Assembly: GCF_007991635.1 (NCBI RefSeq) | Contig: NZ_BJYS01000008.1 | Location: 124,001 to 188,000 of the forward strand | Direction of reading: 5' to 3' | Source: Adhaeribacter aerolatus | GTDB taxonomy: Bacteria; Bacteroidota; Bacteroidia; Cytophagales; Hymenobacteraceae | Length of the DNA stretch: 64,000 bases | Shown here: piece after piece, positions 18,535 to 28,100 of the stretch | Numbering within the stretch: the first letter of the stretch is position 1 | Layout of the letters: the number at the start of each line of letters is the position of its first letter | The notes under the pieces: generated by a model | Seen by the model: the letters and a program-made list of their open reading frames with translations, nothing else | What the model was told of the DNA's origin: nothing | Databases searched by the model: none | Made by a program: the position numbers and the translations under genes

Positions 18535-18860
18535 AACCTTTGAAAGATTTCATCTTTCAATGTGAAGGTGCTAACTAATATTTAAAGACTAAGTTTGCTC
18601 ACGGCCGCGAGGCCCCGTTTGGTCATTCGGGCTGCTCATCTTTCCTTTCCTCCTTCGTCGGAATGCCTCGTACCTCGGCACCGGAAACCTGAAAGGCCCT
18701 CATCGCCCAAACTGCTGTAGTCTGCTTCGTAGCTGCTGCTATTCTACCTTTAACCAAATATTAAATATTTAATACGGCCTATTCTATAATCTTCAGGCTG
18801 CGCTTAACTGTTAGCCCGGCTCCCCGCCTAAGTTTAGGAGGGGTAGGGGGTGGTTGTTTT
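18535..18860 (+). repeat. Long intergenic repeat, copy B
   Basis: Same orientation as copy A. The left hairpin TTGAAAGAT/ATCTTTCAA is at 18540-18560, the strongly conserved core with CCCCGTTTGGTCATTCGG at 18603-18634, and the block starting CCCAAACTGCTGTAG at about 18707-18735. The right end again has a C-rich/G-rich hairpin (CCCCGCCTAA, then TTAGGAGGGG) at about 18822-18843. The right-hand hairpin differs in sequence from copy A but keeps the ability to pair. Confidence 0.8.
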
Positions 18861-18880
18861 TAGCTATATTTTCCTATACA

Positions 18881-18965
18881 GGACTTTCGCAAATTGGTCG
18901 TTTATTTCTTTAAACTTCCCCCACCCCCTCCAAAGGGGGACTTTTAAATAGTTTTACGAAAGTTC
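18881..18965. repeat. Nested inverted element
   Basis: Outer imperfect arms GGACTTTCGCAAA (18881-18893) and TTTTACGAAAGTTC (18952-18965) match at 11 of 14 paired positions. Inside is a C-run/G-run hairpin, CCCCC at 18924-18928 against GGGGG at 18935-18939. An 18-nt stretch, 18927-18944, recurs exactly as its reverse complement at 30567-30584. Confidence 0.65.
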
Positions 18966-19037
18966 TACTATAAATAATACCGAACTCTATACCTTTTTTA
19001 ATCAACCAAAGCAAAATCTAAATGCTCGCTTTAAATA

Positions 19038-20090
19038 TTAACGGCTGCCTACTTCTTTGGCTTGAAATTGCAGGAAATAAAAGCTTTTTTCGTCAGCTAC
19101 TAATTTATCCGTTCCGGTTGCTTTATCTTTTTCAAACCGGATATTTACAATAGCAGTTTTACGAGGGCCTACTTTCGTAGCTGAGAAATGGGTGTGCAAC
19201 ACGTAAGTTAGATTCCCTTTTTTATCTTTTACAAAATCGCCGTGACCGGTGCCATTTTGGCCTAGATTGTTTCTGCTAATAATGGGGTTGCCGGTGTATT
19301 TTTCCCAGGGCCCGTAAGGGCTTTTACTGACGGCGTAGCCCACCGCATAATCGGGGTTCCGGAAATCGTTGGTGGAATAAACAAAATAATAAAGGTTTTT
19401 ATGTTTCAGGATAGAGGGGCCTTCCGCTACGGGCCAAGGTGCCTTGGCGGTATTTTCCCAGGGCTCCACGGCGGTAAGGCATTCTTTCAGGGTTTCGGGT
19501 TTAATGGCGCTCAGGTCGTCGGTCATTTCGGCTACAAAAAGCCGGTTGCCTTGGTTTAGGCGCACATGGTACAAATATTTGCGACCATCGTCGTCTATAA
19601 ACACAAACGGATCTATTTGCTTTACAGGGGCAGTTAAAGGCTGCTTTTTTGTTTGCGTAAATGGACCTAGCGGACTGCTGCTGGTGGCAATAGCAATTTG
19701 CTCGTTGGCGGTATAAGCCATGTAAAACTGATTGCGGTAATAAAATACCTGCGGCGCCCAGAAACCTTGCTCGCCAAAAGCATCACCTTTCCGGAGAGCA
19801 TAACCCGCGTTAACTCCTATCGGTCCTGCCCAGCTTTTTAAATCCCGGGAGGTATATACGGTGAAACCCAGGTTGGCATTGGCTCCGCCAGTACCGTACA
19901 AATAATATTGGCCTTTGTGGTAAAATATAGTCGGATCGGCCAGGTAAATATCGCTTGAGGTGTTATCGGTTTTTACCTGGGCCCAAGTCGCCTGCCCGGA
20001 ACAGCAAAGGATAAAGAATAGCCAAATAAAAAATTGCAGGTATTTTAATCCTGCTGAAGAACACGACTTAGCAAAAATATTAATTGTCAT
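19038..20090 (-). CDS. Exported GH43-type glycoside hydrolase
   Basis: A 350-residue five-bladed beta-propeller glycosidase. The signal peptide is carried by residues about 15-38 (hydrophobic YLQFFIWLFFILCC, then ATWAQ); C29 or C30 could alternatively make it a lipoprotein, although no clear lipobox is seen. The three GH43 acidic residues are in place: D52 (base, in LADPTIFYH), D160 (pKa modulator, in QIDPFVF) and E223 (acid, in VAEGPSI). Known activities in the family are alpha-L-arabinofuranosidase, beta-xylosidase and exo-galactosidase; the locus context with GH125 does not identify which. It lies in the same orientation between the phosphoesterases and GH125. Confidence 0.88.
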   Translation of the reverse strand: MTINIFAKSCSSAGLKYLQFFIWLFFILCCSGQATWAQVKTDNTSSDIYLADPTIFYHKGQYYLYGTGGANANLGFTVYTSRDLKSWAGPIGVNAGYALRKGDAFGEQGFWAPQVFYYRNQFYMAYTANEQIAIATSSSPLGPFTQTKKQPLTAPVKQIDPFVFIDDDGRKYLYHVRLNQGNRLFVAEMTDDLSAIKPETLKECLTAVEPWENTAKAPWPVAEGPSILKHKNLYYFVYSTNDFRNPDYAVGYAVSKSPYGPWEKYTGNPIISRNNLGQNGTGHGDFVKDKKGNLTYVLHTHFSATKVGPRKTAIVNIRFEKDKATGTDKLVADEKSFYFLQFQAKEVGSR

Positions 20091-20336
20091 TTATAGCAGG
20101 AATTAGGTCAATAGCTGTTAAAGCCATACAAATATATTCCTTTCCCAGAATAGATAATGACGATCTAAAAGGTTTACTGCTTGCCCGCTCTCCCTAATTT
20201 GACTCGGCTAGCCGGAGACGTAAAAAAATTAATAAAATACCAGGAACCCTGCTCCGGTAAAGAATATTTTAGGCTACTAAATAAAAGGCGTAATTAAATC
20301 AGAGACCTGAACTGAATTTATTTTACTCCTATTTGT

Positions 20337-20396
20337 AAGAAGTCGAAGACTTCTTTTTTATTTAAAGTTTGTAGTCTCCTTCGGAAGGCTACAAAC
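20337..20396 (+). repeat. Two adjacent palindromic hairpins
   Basis: AAGAAGTC/GACTTCTT around GAA at 20337-20355 is followed by TTTTA on the plus strand, like a short terminator, although both flanking genes are on the minus strand. Eleven bp on, 20367-20396 has GTTTGTAG/CTACAAAC arms around CCTT-CGG-AAGG. The second looks like a dispersed intergenic palindrome. The remainder of the 382-bp spacer 20091-20472 shows no gene. Confidence 0.6.
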
Positions 20397-20472
20397 AACA
20401 GGGACGACATAAAGCAGCGGAAATTATCCACCGTAAAACAACAATTCAGATTAAATAACTGCTGCTTAACCC

Positions 20473-21696
20473 TTAAACAAACTTTTTCTTGATGGTGTAT
20501 TTTCCTACCTCTTCTCCATCGTCGCGGATCATTTTGAGGTTCAGTTCTTTTTTAGTGGCGTGTAATTTTATCAGCGTTCTTTTGCCCTCCAGCGGCCCGC
20601 CCCCAATTACAATGGGGTAGTTATGAGTAGCATCGGCATCGTGGGTGGCATACCGGTGTGTATGGCCCGAAAGCATTAAATCTATTTTGCCTTTGTTGAA
20701 CAATGGCCCGAAAAGTTGGCGGCAGTGCAGGGTGCCGTGCCAGTCGCCGGAATGATAAGGAGAAATATGAATCAGCACTACCCGGAAAGCTGCTTTTTTA
20801 AACACTTCGGATTCTATTTCTTTTTCTAACCATTTCTGCTGCACTTCGCGGTACTCGTCAAAAGCTGCCAGCCCGTTGTATTCCCAGTTATCATCGGTTT
20901 TATCTTCGCCGGAGTCCAGTATAACAAAGTGTACGGGTCCGCGCGTAAACGAATAATAATATTTATCGGTCGGGTAAGTAAAATAATCGGGTAGCTGTCG
21001 GGCAAAGCTGCCCCGCACCTCGTGGTTGCCTTGCACAAAAATAAAAGGCACTTCTTTCGAAAACACCTCGGTGCAAGGTTTAAGCAAATGATCGATTACC
21101 TGCTCTTCGCTATCCACGTGGTCGAAACAATCGCCGTTTAAAACCACAAAATCGAAATCGGGATTATTGCCGGTGTAACCGTGCTTGTACAAGAGCTGCG
21201 GAATAGTTTGGGGCCGATCGTGGATGTCGTTTAAGATTACCATTTTAAACGCCTCTTCGTCAACAGCCGGCGTTTTAAAGCTATAAATTATGCTTTGCAG
21301 CGGCTGGCCATACTCCACTTTAGAAGCCTGAAAATGCAGTATTTCTTTCGAATTGATGCGGTATTTGTATTCGGAGCCGGGTTTTAAGTTTTTAATCGTA
21401 ACTTTATTAATGCGGTTATTAGCTTGGATCAGGCCATTTCGGGCAGTATAAGCCTTTAGGCTCAGGTAGGTTCCGGCCCCGTATTCTACCCAGCTTAGGC
21501 TGTTGTTGTTCGTAATCCAAACAATGGTTACCTCATTGGGCATCAGGTTCTGCAAATAAGGACCCGCTATAAAGGCAATTTTGTCGTTGGTTTTATTTAT
21601 GCCAGCGAGGGCTGTGCTCCAGGTCGGTAAAGCCAGGGTACCCAGCGCACCTATTTTAGACAGCTTTTGAATAAATAATCTTCGGTTAAAAGGCAT
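20473..21696 (-). CDS. Exported calcineurin-like phosphoesterase, paralogue 1
   Basis: Predicted 407-residue metallophosphoesterase with a twin-arginine-like signal (NRRLFIQKLSKIGALGTLAL). An N-terminal fibronectin/purple-acid-phosphatase-type domain (GPYLQNLMPNEVTIVWITNN, residues about 44-140) precedes the catalytic domain. The dinuclear metal motifs are complete: LNDIHDR (D-x-H), NGDCFDH (G-D-x-x-D), GNHEVRG, HISPYHSGDWHG and SGHTHRY. The substrate may be a phosphomonoester or phosphodiester. It follows its paralogue with a 19-bp gap, so the two are almost certainly co-transcribed and come from a duplication. In a locus with GH125, removal of phosphate from glycans is a reasonable inference. 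Confidence 0.9.
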   Translation of the reverse strand: MPFNRRLFIQKLSKIGALGTLALPTWSTALAGINKTNDKIAFIAGPYLQNLMPNEVTIVWITNNNSLSWVEYGAGTYLSLKAYTARNGLIQANNRINKVTIKNLKPGSEYKYRINSKEILHFQASKVEYGQPLQSIIYSFKTPAVDEEAFKMVILNDIHDRPQTIPQLLYKHGYTGNNPDFDFVVLNGDCFDHVDSEEQVIDHLLKPCTEVFSKEVPFIFVQGNHEVRGSFARQLPDYFTYPTDKYYYSFTRGPVHFVILDSGEDKTDDNWEYNGLAAFDEYREVQQKWLEKEIESEVFKKAAFRVVLIHISPYHSGDWHGTLHCRQLFGPLFNKGKIDLMLSGHTHRYATHDADATHNYPIVIGGGPLEGKRTLIKLHATKKELNLKMIRDDGEEVGKYTIKKKFV

Positions 21697-21715
21697 CTCG
21701 GGAATTCTTCTAGAA

Positions 21716-22933
21716 TTAAATTTTAATATTTCCTACCGGATTACCGGTATCTCCAATCATTTCCAAGGCAAAAGCATTTTGGTCGGCTTTTACCCGGATG
21801 ATGGTACGGGCGCCTTCTTTGGGGCCGCCGCCAATTACAATGGGGTAATTATGCTGTCCGGCTACCGGTGGGTGAATGCCGTACCGGTGGGTGTGCCCGG
21901 AAATTAAAAGGTCGACTTTGGCCTGATTTAAAATTGGTCCGAATACTTCGCGGCAATGCAGCGTGCCGTGCCCCTCGCCCGAATAATAAAAAGGAATATG
22001 ACTGAAAACTATTTTGTATTTGGCCTTCTTAAAAGCTTTTTTCTGAACTTCTTTCTTCAGCCACTCAACTTGTTTCAACCGGTATTTATCAAAATCGACT
22101 AAGCCGTAATATTCTTTATCACCGTCCTTTTTATCTTCCCCGGAATCGAGCACAATGGCATATACCGGTCCATGCTGAAAAGAGAAATAATATTTCTGCT
22201 CCCGGTTATTAAAATAATTGGCTAAGTGGCGGGCAAATTTGCCGCGGGTTTCGTGGTTACCACGCGATAAAATAAAAGGCGTAGTGGTAGAAAATAACTG
22301 GCTCAGGGGGTGCAGCAAATGATTCACCAGTTGGTCTTCGTCGGTCTGGTAATCGAACATATCGCCGTTCAGGAAAACAAAATCTTTTTTGTCTTCGCCG
22401 CCATACTGCATTAAATGCGCAAAGGATTTCGGCCGGTCGTGTATATCGTTAAACACCAGAAACGAAACGCTATCGGCCTGAAGACTGGGGGTTTGAAATG
22501 AAAATGACTCACTCACGAAAGTATCTCCGTAGGTTACCTGGTAAGGTTTAAACTCTTCGATAACTTTTGAGTTAATGCGGTAATAATATTTATGACCCGG
22601 GGTAAGTCCGGTTAGCGTAATGCCGTGCACCGTATTATAGGCCTGAATCAATCCATCATCTACAGCCACTTCTCTCTTGTCTAAATTATCGGGGCTTTGG
22701 CCGTAATCTACCCAACTGTAACAAGGCACCTGGGTGAGCCAGCGCACCGTCATCTGGTTCGGCAGCGCCGATTGCAGATAGGGTTGGGTTTTAATAATGG
22801 GTGAATCGGGTAAAGGTGTATCTTTTACTGTTGCAGCCCCCAGCGAAGGTACCGGACATAAGCCGGCCAACCCTAGTACCCCTAGCGATGAAATAAATTT
22901 GCGGCGGTTTATATCATTAGATAAATCTTCCAT
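21716..22933 (-). CDS. Exported calcineurin-like phosphoesterase, paralogue 2
   Basis: A 405-residue protein if the ATG at 22933 is used, which puts a twin-arginine-like signal (NDINRRKFISSLGVLGLAGL) at the N-terminus; the upstream ATG at 22990 would precede it with an implausible basic extension. It has the same plan as its downstream neighbour: an N-terminal beta-sandwich (TQPYLQSALPNQMTVRWL) and a metallophosphatase domain with FNDIHDRP, NGDMFDY, GNHETRG, SHIPFYYSGEGHG and SGHTHRYG. All expected metal ligands are present in both copies, so neither seems inactivated. Divergence across the N-terminal domains suggests different substrates or surface placement. Confidence 0.9.
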   Translation of the reverse strand: MEDLSNDINRRKFISSLGVLGLAGLCPVPSLGAATVKDTPLPDSPIIKTQPYLQSALPNQMTVRWLTQVPCYSWVDYGQSPDNLDKREVAVDDGLIQAYNTVHGITLTGLTPGHKYYYRINSKVIEEFKPYQVTYGDTFVSESFSFQTPSLQADSVSFLVFNDIHDRPKSFAHLMQYGGEDKKDFVFLNGDMFDYQTDEDQLVNHLLHPLSQLFSTTTPFILSRGNHETRGKFARHLANYFNNREQKYYFSFQHGPVYAIVLDSGEDKKDGDKEYYGLVDFDKYRLKQVEWLKKEVQKKAFKKAKYKIVFSHIPFYYSGEGHGTLHCREVFGPILNQAKVDLLISGHTHRYGIHPPVAGQHNYPIVIGGGPKEGARTIIRVKADQNAFALEMIGDTGNPVGNIKI

Positions 22934-23357
22934 TTGGTGTATCTTTTTAAAGATTAGAATCCTTTTTATTTTGTAATGCCCTGTATACAAGCTTTATTTA
23001 TTAGCAGTACTGTCGATTTACCGATTTAACCGCTTACTTTCAAGCCCTTAGTCCAGTAGCATTTTATAGAAGCAATTATGCTTTTAATGCGGCTTGCCGG
23101 CAATTATTATTCAATTGGTAATATAATAAATCCCCGGCAAGCCAAAAAATAGTTGGTTTAACAACTGAAAAGCATATAGAAGGTCTTAGGAACCAACATT
23201 TATCCAGACCCGGATTACCATTACAGTAAGTTTGCCCCCTCCTGAGTGGTCAGCTGATACCGCAGGCAAAGTGTTCGGCGTACCTGAACTAGTTAAAATT
23301 TAAAATGTATTTAACATAATATATTAAATAATGTAATAAATTACTAATCACCCATTT
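22934..23357. other. Intergenic region with long hairpin between susD and phosphoesterases
   Basis: The spacer holds a perfect 10-bp inverted repeat, GGCTTGCCGG at 23091-23100 and CCGGCAAGCC at 23134-23143, with an inner 7-bp pair TTATTAT/ATAATAA. No T-run follows on the minus strand. The hairpin would lie in the transcript between susD and the phosphoesterase genes and could reduce read-through or stabilise the 3' end of susCD mRNA. Confidence 0.55.
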
Positions 23358-25136
23358 CTAATAATTTGGATTTTGTTCGAGTTTGGCATTCTTCTGAATT
23401 TCGGATACTGGTATGGGTGAGAAATAACCCTTCGGATGAAATGCCCGCGGCCCCACCGAAACAATTTTGTACTGCAAGGTATGGCTGGTTTTATCCGGAT
23501 TAAGTTTAGCCACGATATCGATGCCGGTAGCCGGCGAGTTCATTACCTGTTCGGCAATCAGCCAACGCCGGATATCGAAGTACCGGTGACCTTCAAAGGC
23601 CAGTTCGTACTTGCGCTCATAACGGTACAGGTCTTCCAGCGCCTGACCGGTAACCGAACTGGCGATGGCGGGCATATCGGCCCGGGTGCGCACTTTATTG
23701 ATGTAAGTACGCGCCTCCGCAGCTTCGCCCAGTTCCAGACAAGCTTCGGCATAATTTAACAATACCTCGGCGTAGCGGAACATAATCCAGGGCTGATCGC
23801 CGCGGAAAAATTGCCCGTCTACGTTTTTATCTAAAAACTTACGGGTATAATAACCGGTGGTAGAGGCGTTCCAGTTTTCTATGGGGCTGAAACGGGTATC
23901 AACGCCCCAAACTACATCTATTTTGTTTGTAGCAGCGTTCCACACTTCTTTGCTGCCGGTTTGAATAATGCCCGCTGGTTCCGTGGCCGCCGCATCAGCC
24001 GGCCGGCTCCGCCAAACGGCACCGTTGTACAAAATAGAAGCGTAAAAACGGGGATCGCGGTTTTTATATGGCTCTTTGGCGTGCTCCGGATTACTCCAAC
24101 TGAAAGGCGTACCGTTTCTTAACTGATAACCCGTTACAAATCCTTCGACGGGCAGGTTGCCGCCCCAGTTGTGGTAGCCGTTCGGACCGTTCCATAAGTC
24201 AACAGAAGTACCTTTTAGCTGTTTGTTGTGTAATTTGGCAAACAGGATTTCGGGATTGTGGTTATCTAAGAATATCCGGGTATAATTTTCGGCCGCTGAA
24301 TCGGTGGGGGCGTACAAACCGTGCTTACCGGGGCTATCGATAATAGCTTTTGCCGCTGCTTTGGCCGCCTGCCACCGCTGCTTCTGGTCGCCGCCGGTGT
24401 ATCCTACCAGCGCATTGGTATTGCCCGGCTTGTTAAACAAATCGCTGGCTGCGTACAGCAACATTCTGGATTTTAACGCCATAGCCGAATATTTGGTAGC
24501 CCGGCCCAAATTATCGCTATTATAGCTAGCCCCCAGCAATTCAATAGCGCTGTCGCAATCTTCCACAATGGCGTTTACGCATTCTTCAAAAGTACCTCTG
24601 GCAATAAACATGGCCTCGCCGTCGTCCAGGTTAAAATTTTCCTTCATTAAAGGCACACCACCAAAATGGCTAACCAGGTTAAAATAATAATATGCCCGGA
24701 TAAAGCGAACTTCACCGATTAGCCGATTTTTCCAATTACTATCCTTGAAGGTAACTTCGTCTATCCGTTCCAGAAAAGTATTACAGTTACGAATGCCTTT
24801 GTAATAATTACCCCACTGCCCAAACTGAGTAAGCGTACCCATATTTTCGGGGGTGAGCGTACCTTTTACCACCACATCGGTGCCTTTGTCGCGCAGGTAC
24901 ATGCCCTCGTCCGAAACGGCGGTGTGCATTACTTTCCAGCTATCGGTAAATGGGTCCCAGATGCGGCCGTACAAATCGTTTACAAAAGCTTCTACCAGGG
25001 CCGGGTCTTTCCACACGTCGGCATCACTAATGGCATCCAGCGGCTTTCTTTCCAGAAAATCCTCATCGCACGAAGTGGCCCCGCCCAGAAACAGCACGCA
25101 GGCCACGAAAAATATTTTTTTAGATATAAATTTCAT
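23358..25136 (-). CDS. SusD/RagB family surface glycan-binding lipoprotein
   Basis: A 592-residue outer-surface lipoprotein that caps the SusC channel and binds the glycan. The signal peptide ends at C23 (LGGATSC), and the residues after it, DEDF, are acidic, matching the Bacteroidota export signal that sends lipoproteins to the cell surface. The SusD fold follows: FLERKPLDAISDADVWKDP, TPR-like helices with VRFIRAYYYFNLVSHFGGVPL, and a C-terminal region with YERKYELAFEGHRYFDIRRW and FSPIPVSEIQKNAKLEQNP. It begins 11 bp after the susC stop, so the two are translated from one message. Confidence 0.96.
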   Translation of the reverse strand: MKFISKKIFFVACVLFLGGATSCDEDFLERKPLDAISDADVWKDPALVEAFVNDLYGRIWDPFTDSWKVMHTAVSDEGMYLRDKGTDVVVKGTLTPENMGTLTQFGQWGNYYKGIRNCNTFLERIDEVTFKDSNWKNRLIGEVRFIRAYYYFNLVSHFGGVPLMKENFNLDDGEAMFIARGTFEECVNAIVEDCDSAIELLGASYNSDNLGRATKYSAMALKSRMLLYAASDLFNKPGNTNALVGYTGGDQKQRWQAAKAAAKAIIDSPGKHGLYAPTDSAAENYTRIFLDNHNPEILFAKLHNKQLKGTSVDLWNGPNGYHNWGGNLPVEGFVTGYQLRNGTPFSWSNPEHAKEPYKNRDPRFYASILYNGAVWRSRPADAAATEPAGIIQTGSKEVWNAATNKIDVVWGVDTRFSPIENWNASTTGYYTRKFLDKNVDGQFFRGDQPWIMFRYAEVLLNYAEACLELGEAAEARTYINKVRTRADMPAIASSVTGQALEDLYRYERKYELAFEGHRYFDIRRWLIAEQVMNSPATGIDIVAKLNPDKTSHTLQYKIVSVGPRAFHPKGYFSPIPVSEIQKNAKLEQNPNY

Positions 25137-25147
25137 CTCTTTCGGCT

Positions 25148-28100
25148 TTAAAAAGTTAAGCTTAAACCAGCGTTATATATTTTAATTTGCGGATAATAAT
25201 GACCCGCACCGTTCGGTAATTCGGGGTCAAATATTTTCACTTTGTCGAAGGTGAGTAAATTCTGGCCGCTCACGTACACCCGCAGTTGCTGCATTTTTAG
25301 CTTCTGTACCAAGGTTTCCGGAATATTATAACCGAGTTGCAGGGTTTTTAGGCGGAGATAATTGGTATTATAAAGCCAGTAAGAATTTTGCTGGGTAATC
25401 CAGTATTCGCGGTTATCGAAAACCCGGGCGACATCGGTATCGGTATTTTCCGGGGTCCAGCGGTTCTCGACATAAGCCAGCGGAAAATTACCAATCAAAC
25501 CCGATTCGGTACGCACGTACTGGTTCGCGCCGGCGGCCCCCTGCCACAACATGCTTAAATCTAAATCGCCGAACACAAAATTCATGTTTAAGCCGTAAGT
25601 CCACTCCGGAAACTGCGATTTATTAAAGCGGGTGCGGTCCAGGGCATTAATTTTCCCATCTTCATTTACATCGCGGAAAATAACATCGCCGGGGCGGGCA
25701 CCGGCCATGTGGGGCGTACTGTTTACGTGGTCCACATCCTTGTAAATACCCATGGCTTCGTAGTACAGGCTCGACCCAATGCGGGTGCCGGTGTATCTTT
25801 GGTAATCCGGAATATTTTCGGGTTCGTCCCAGAACAATATTTTATTGCGGGCAAAAGATACCGTACCGGCAGTTTCCATCCGGAACTTACCAAAAGATTT
25901 GCGGTGCGATAATTGGGCATCAAAGCCTTGGTTCTGTACTTTACCCAGGTTTTCGTCGGGCAGCACAATACCGGTATATTCCGGCACCGAGGCCGAGCGG
26001 GCAATGAGAATATTCGAGCGTTTGGTGCGGAAATAATCAACCTCCAAGCTAACCGACCCATTAAATAACTGGCTTTCGATACCCACGTTAAAATTATTCG
26101 CTACTTCCCAGGTAATATTTTCATTCGGAATCCGGATGGGGTAAATAGAAGGATTTAAGCCCAAATCGTTGCCAAATATTGAACCGGACCCGAAGCCGTA
26201 ATTACTCAGGTACTGGAAGTTGGCCACTTTATCGTTACCCATTTGCCCCCACGAACCCCGTACTTTAAAGAAATCTACCAGGTTGATGTTGTTCTTCCAG
26301 AAGTTTTCGTTGGAAACGACCCAACCGGCCGAGAAGCCCGGGAAGAAACCAAAGCGTTTGTCGCGCGGAAAGTTCTGGGAGCCGTCGTAGCGCCAGTTAA
26401 AATCGAACAGATATGTATCTCTAAACTGGTAAGAAGCCCGGCCAAAATAATTTTTCCGGGCAGCTTCGTAACCCGAGCCGCTTACTTGTCTTTCGTCCTG
26501 GCCGCCGGCAAACAACTGGTCTACCGCTGCCGAAATAAAGTACCGGCGCGAACCGTAAAAATCGTTGCCTTTTTCTTCGTTTTGCTCATACGCCACAAAC
26601 GCGCTGATGCTGTGCGGTCCAAAGGTACGGGCATAATTAATTTTAGAGTTGAGGGTAATCTGCTGACTGTGCACAAAAGATTCGGTCAGTTGCGGATCGC
26701 TCACGCCGCGTTCGGCTGAATTTAGAATGGGCTCGTTCTGGCCATTAAATCCGCCGAAGGTGTAGAGTGTCCAGGGCTTGATAAAGTTCTTTTTATAAGT
26801 CAGTTCTTTACTAGCCGCCAGGTTACCATCAATAAACAAGCCTTTTACCCAGGGCAATTTAATGGTGTACCCAAAAAGGGCGTTTACCAGGTTTATATCG
26901 TGCTTGTTGTAGCCAATGGTGTTGGTAGAAGTAACCACCGGGTTATTGCCCTGTTCAATATCGGGGCCGGGTAAGCCGTTGGGCCAAACCGCTGTTTCGG
27001 TGGGGCGACCCCGCTGAATAAACCGGAAAATATCGCTGGAGCCCAGCGGCGGGTAATTTTTATTGCTGTGCCGGCCCTGCACATCAAAATTAAGCTTGAT
27101 ATTTTCGGTTACATCGGCATCAAGGTTAATGCGTAAATTCTGCTGTTTGTAATTGGTCGCACTGTTGCGGTAAACGGCATCTTCGTAAACACTACCCAGC
27201 GAAACAAAATACCGCACTTTATCGCCGCCGCCCCGCAAACTCAGGTTGTGGCGATTTTGCAACGACCACGGTTTAATTACCGCATCAATCCAGTCGGTGT
27301 TGGGGTGCGTCCAGGGCGAAGAACCATCTTTAAACTTCTGAATATCTTCATCGGTATATTTCGGACGAGTACCGGCATAACCCAGAATTTCGTTAGTTAA
27401 TTGGGCATACAAGCCCGCATCGGCCATTTCGGGCATGCGCGTGGGCGTTACAAAACCCTGGTTAAAATTATAATCGAGGGTGGGTTTGCCGGTTTTGCCT
27501 CTTTTGGTTTTTACCAGAATTACCCCGTTGGCGGCCCGGGAACCGTAAATAGAAGCCGAAGCATCTTTTAATACCGAAATACTTTCGATGTCGTTGGGGT
27601 TGAGTTTATCTAACCCACCCAGGAGGCTGGGAATACCGTCCACTACAATCAGCGGCGAGTTATCGCCCAAGGTGCTCTGGCCCCGGATAAATAATTGCGA
27701 GCCACCGCCACCGGGTTCGCCGGAACGATCCACGGCAATAACGCCGGCTACGCGGCCGGTTAAAGTATTCGTTACGTGGGTTGTGGGCGCCTGCTTCAGG
27801 TCCTCTCCTTTTACCATCGAAATAGCCCCGGTAACGTTTACTTTTTTCTGGGTACCGTAACCTACCACTACTACTTCTTCTAAAGCTTTGGCATCGTCTT
27901 CCAAGGTAATATTAAGCGTTCCGCCGGAAGTGGGTACGGGTACTTCTTTCGTAGCAAAGCCAATAAAAGAAAATATTAAGGTGCCGCCGCTGTTTGGAAC
28001 AACCAACGTATAACTGCCATCGGGCCCGGAAGTAGCGCCGTTATTGGTTCCTTTTAATAAAATGGTTACGCCCGGCAAACCTTCTCCGCTTCTGGAAACT

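Larger units (their letters stand above)
18290..19037. other. 748-bp intergenic region, mostly repeats
   Basis: Spacer between the GH43 stop and the GH125 start. It contains repeat copy B (18535-18860) and, next to it, a nested inverted element (18881-18965). The first 240 bp upstream of GH125 are AT-rich and presumably hold its promoter. No gene was recognised. Confidence 0.7.
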
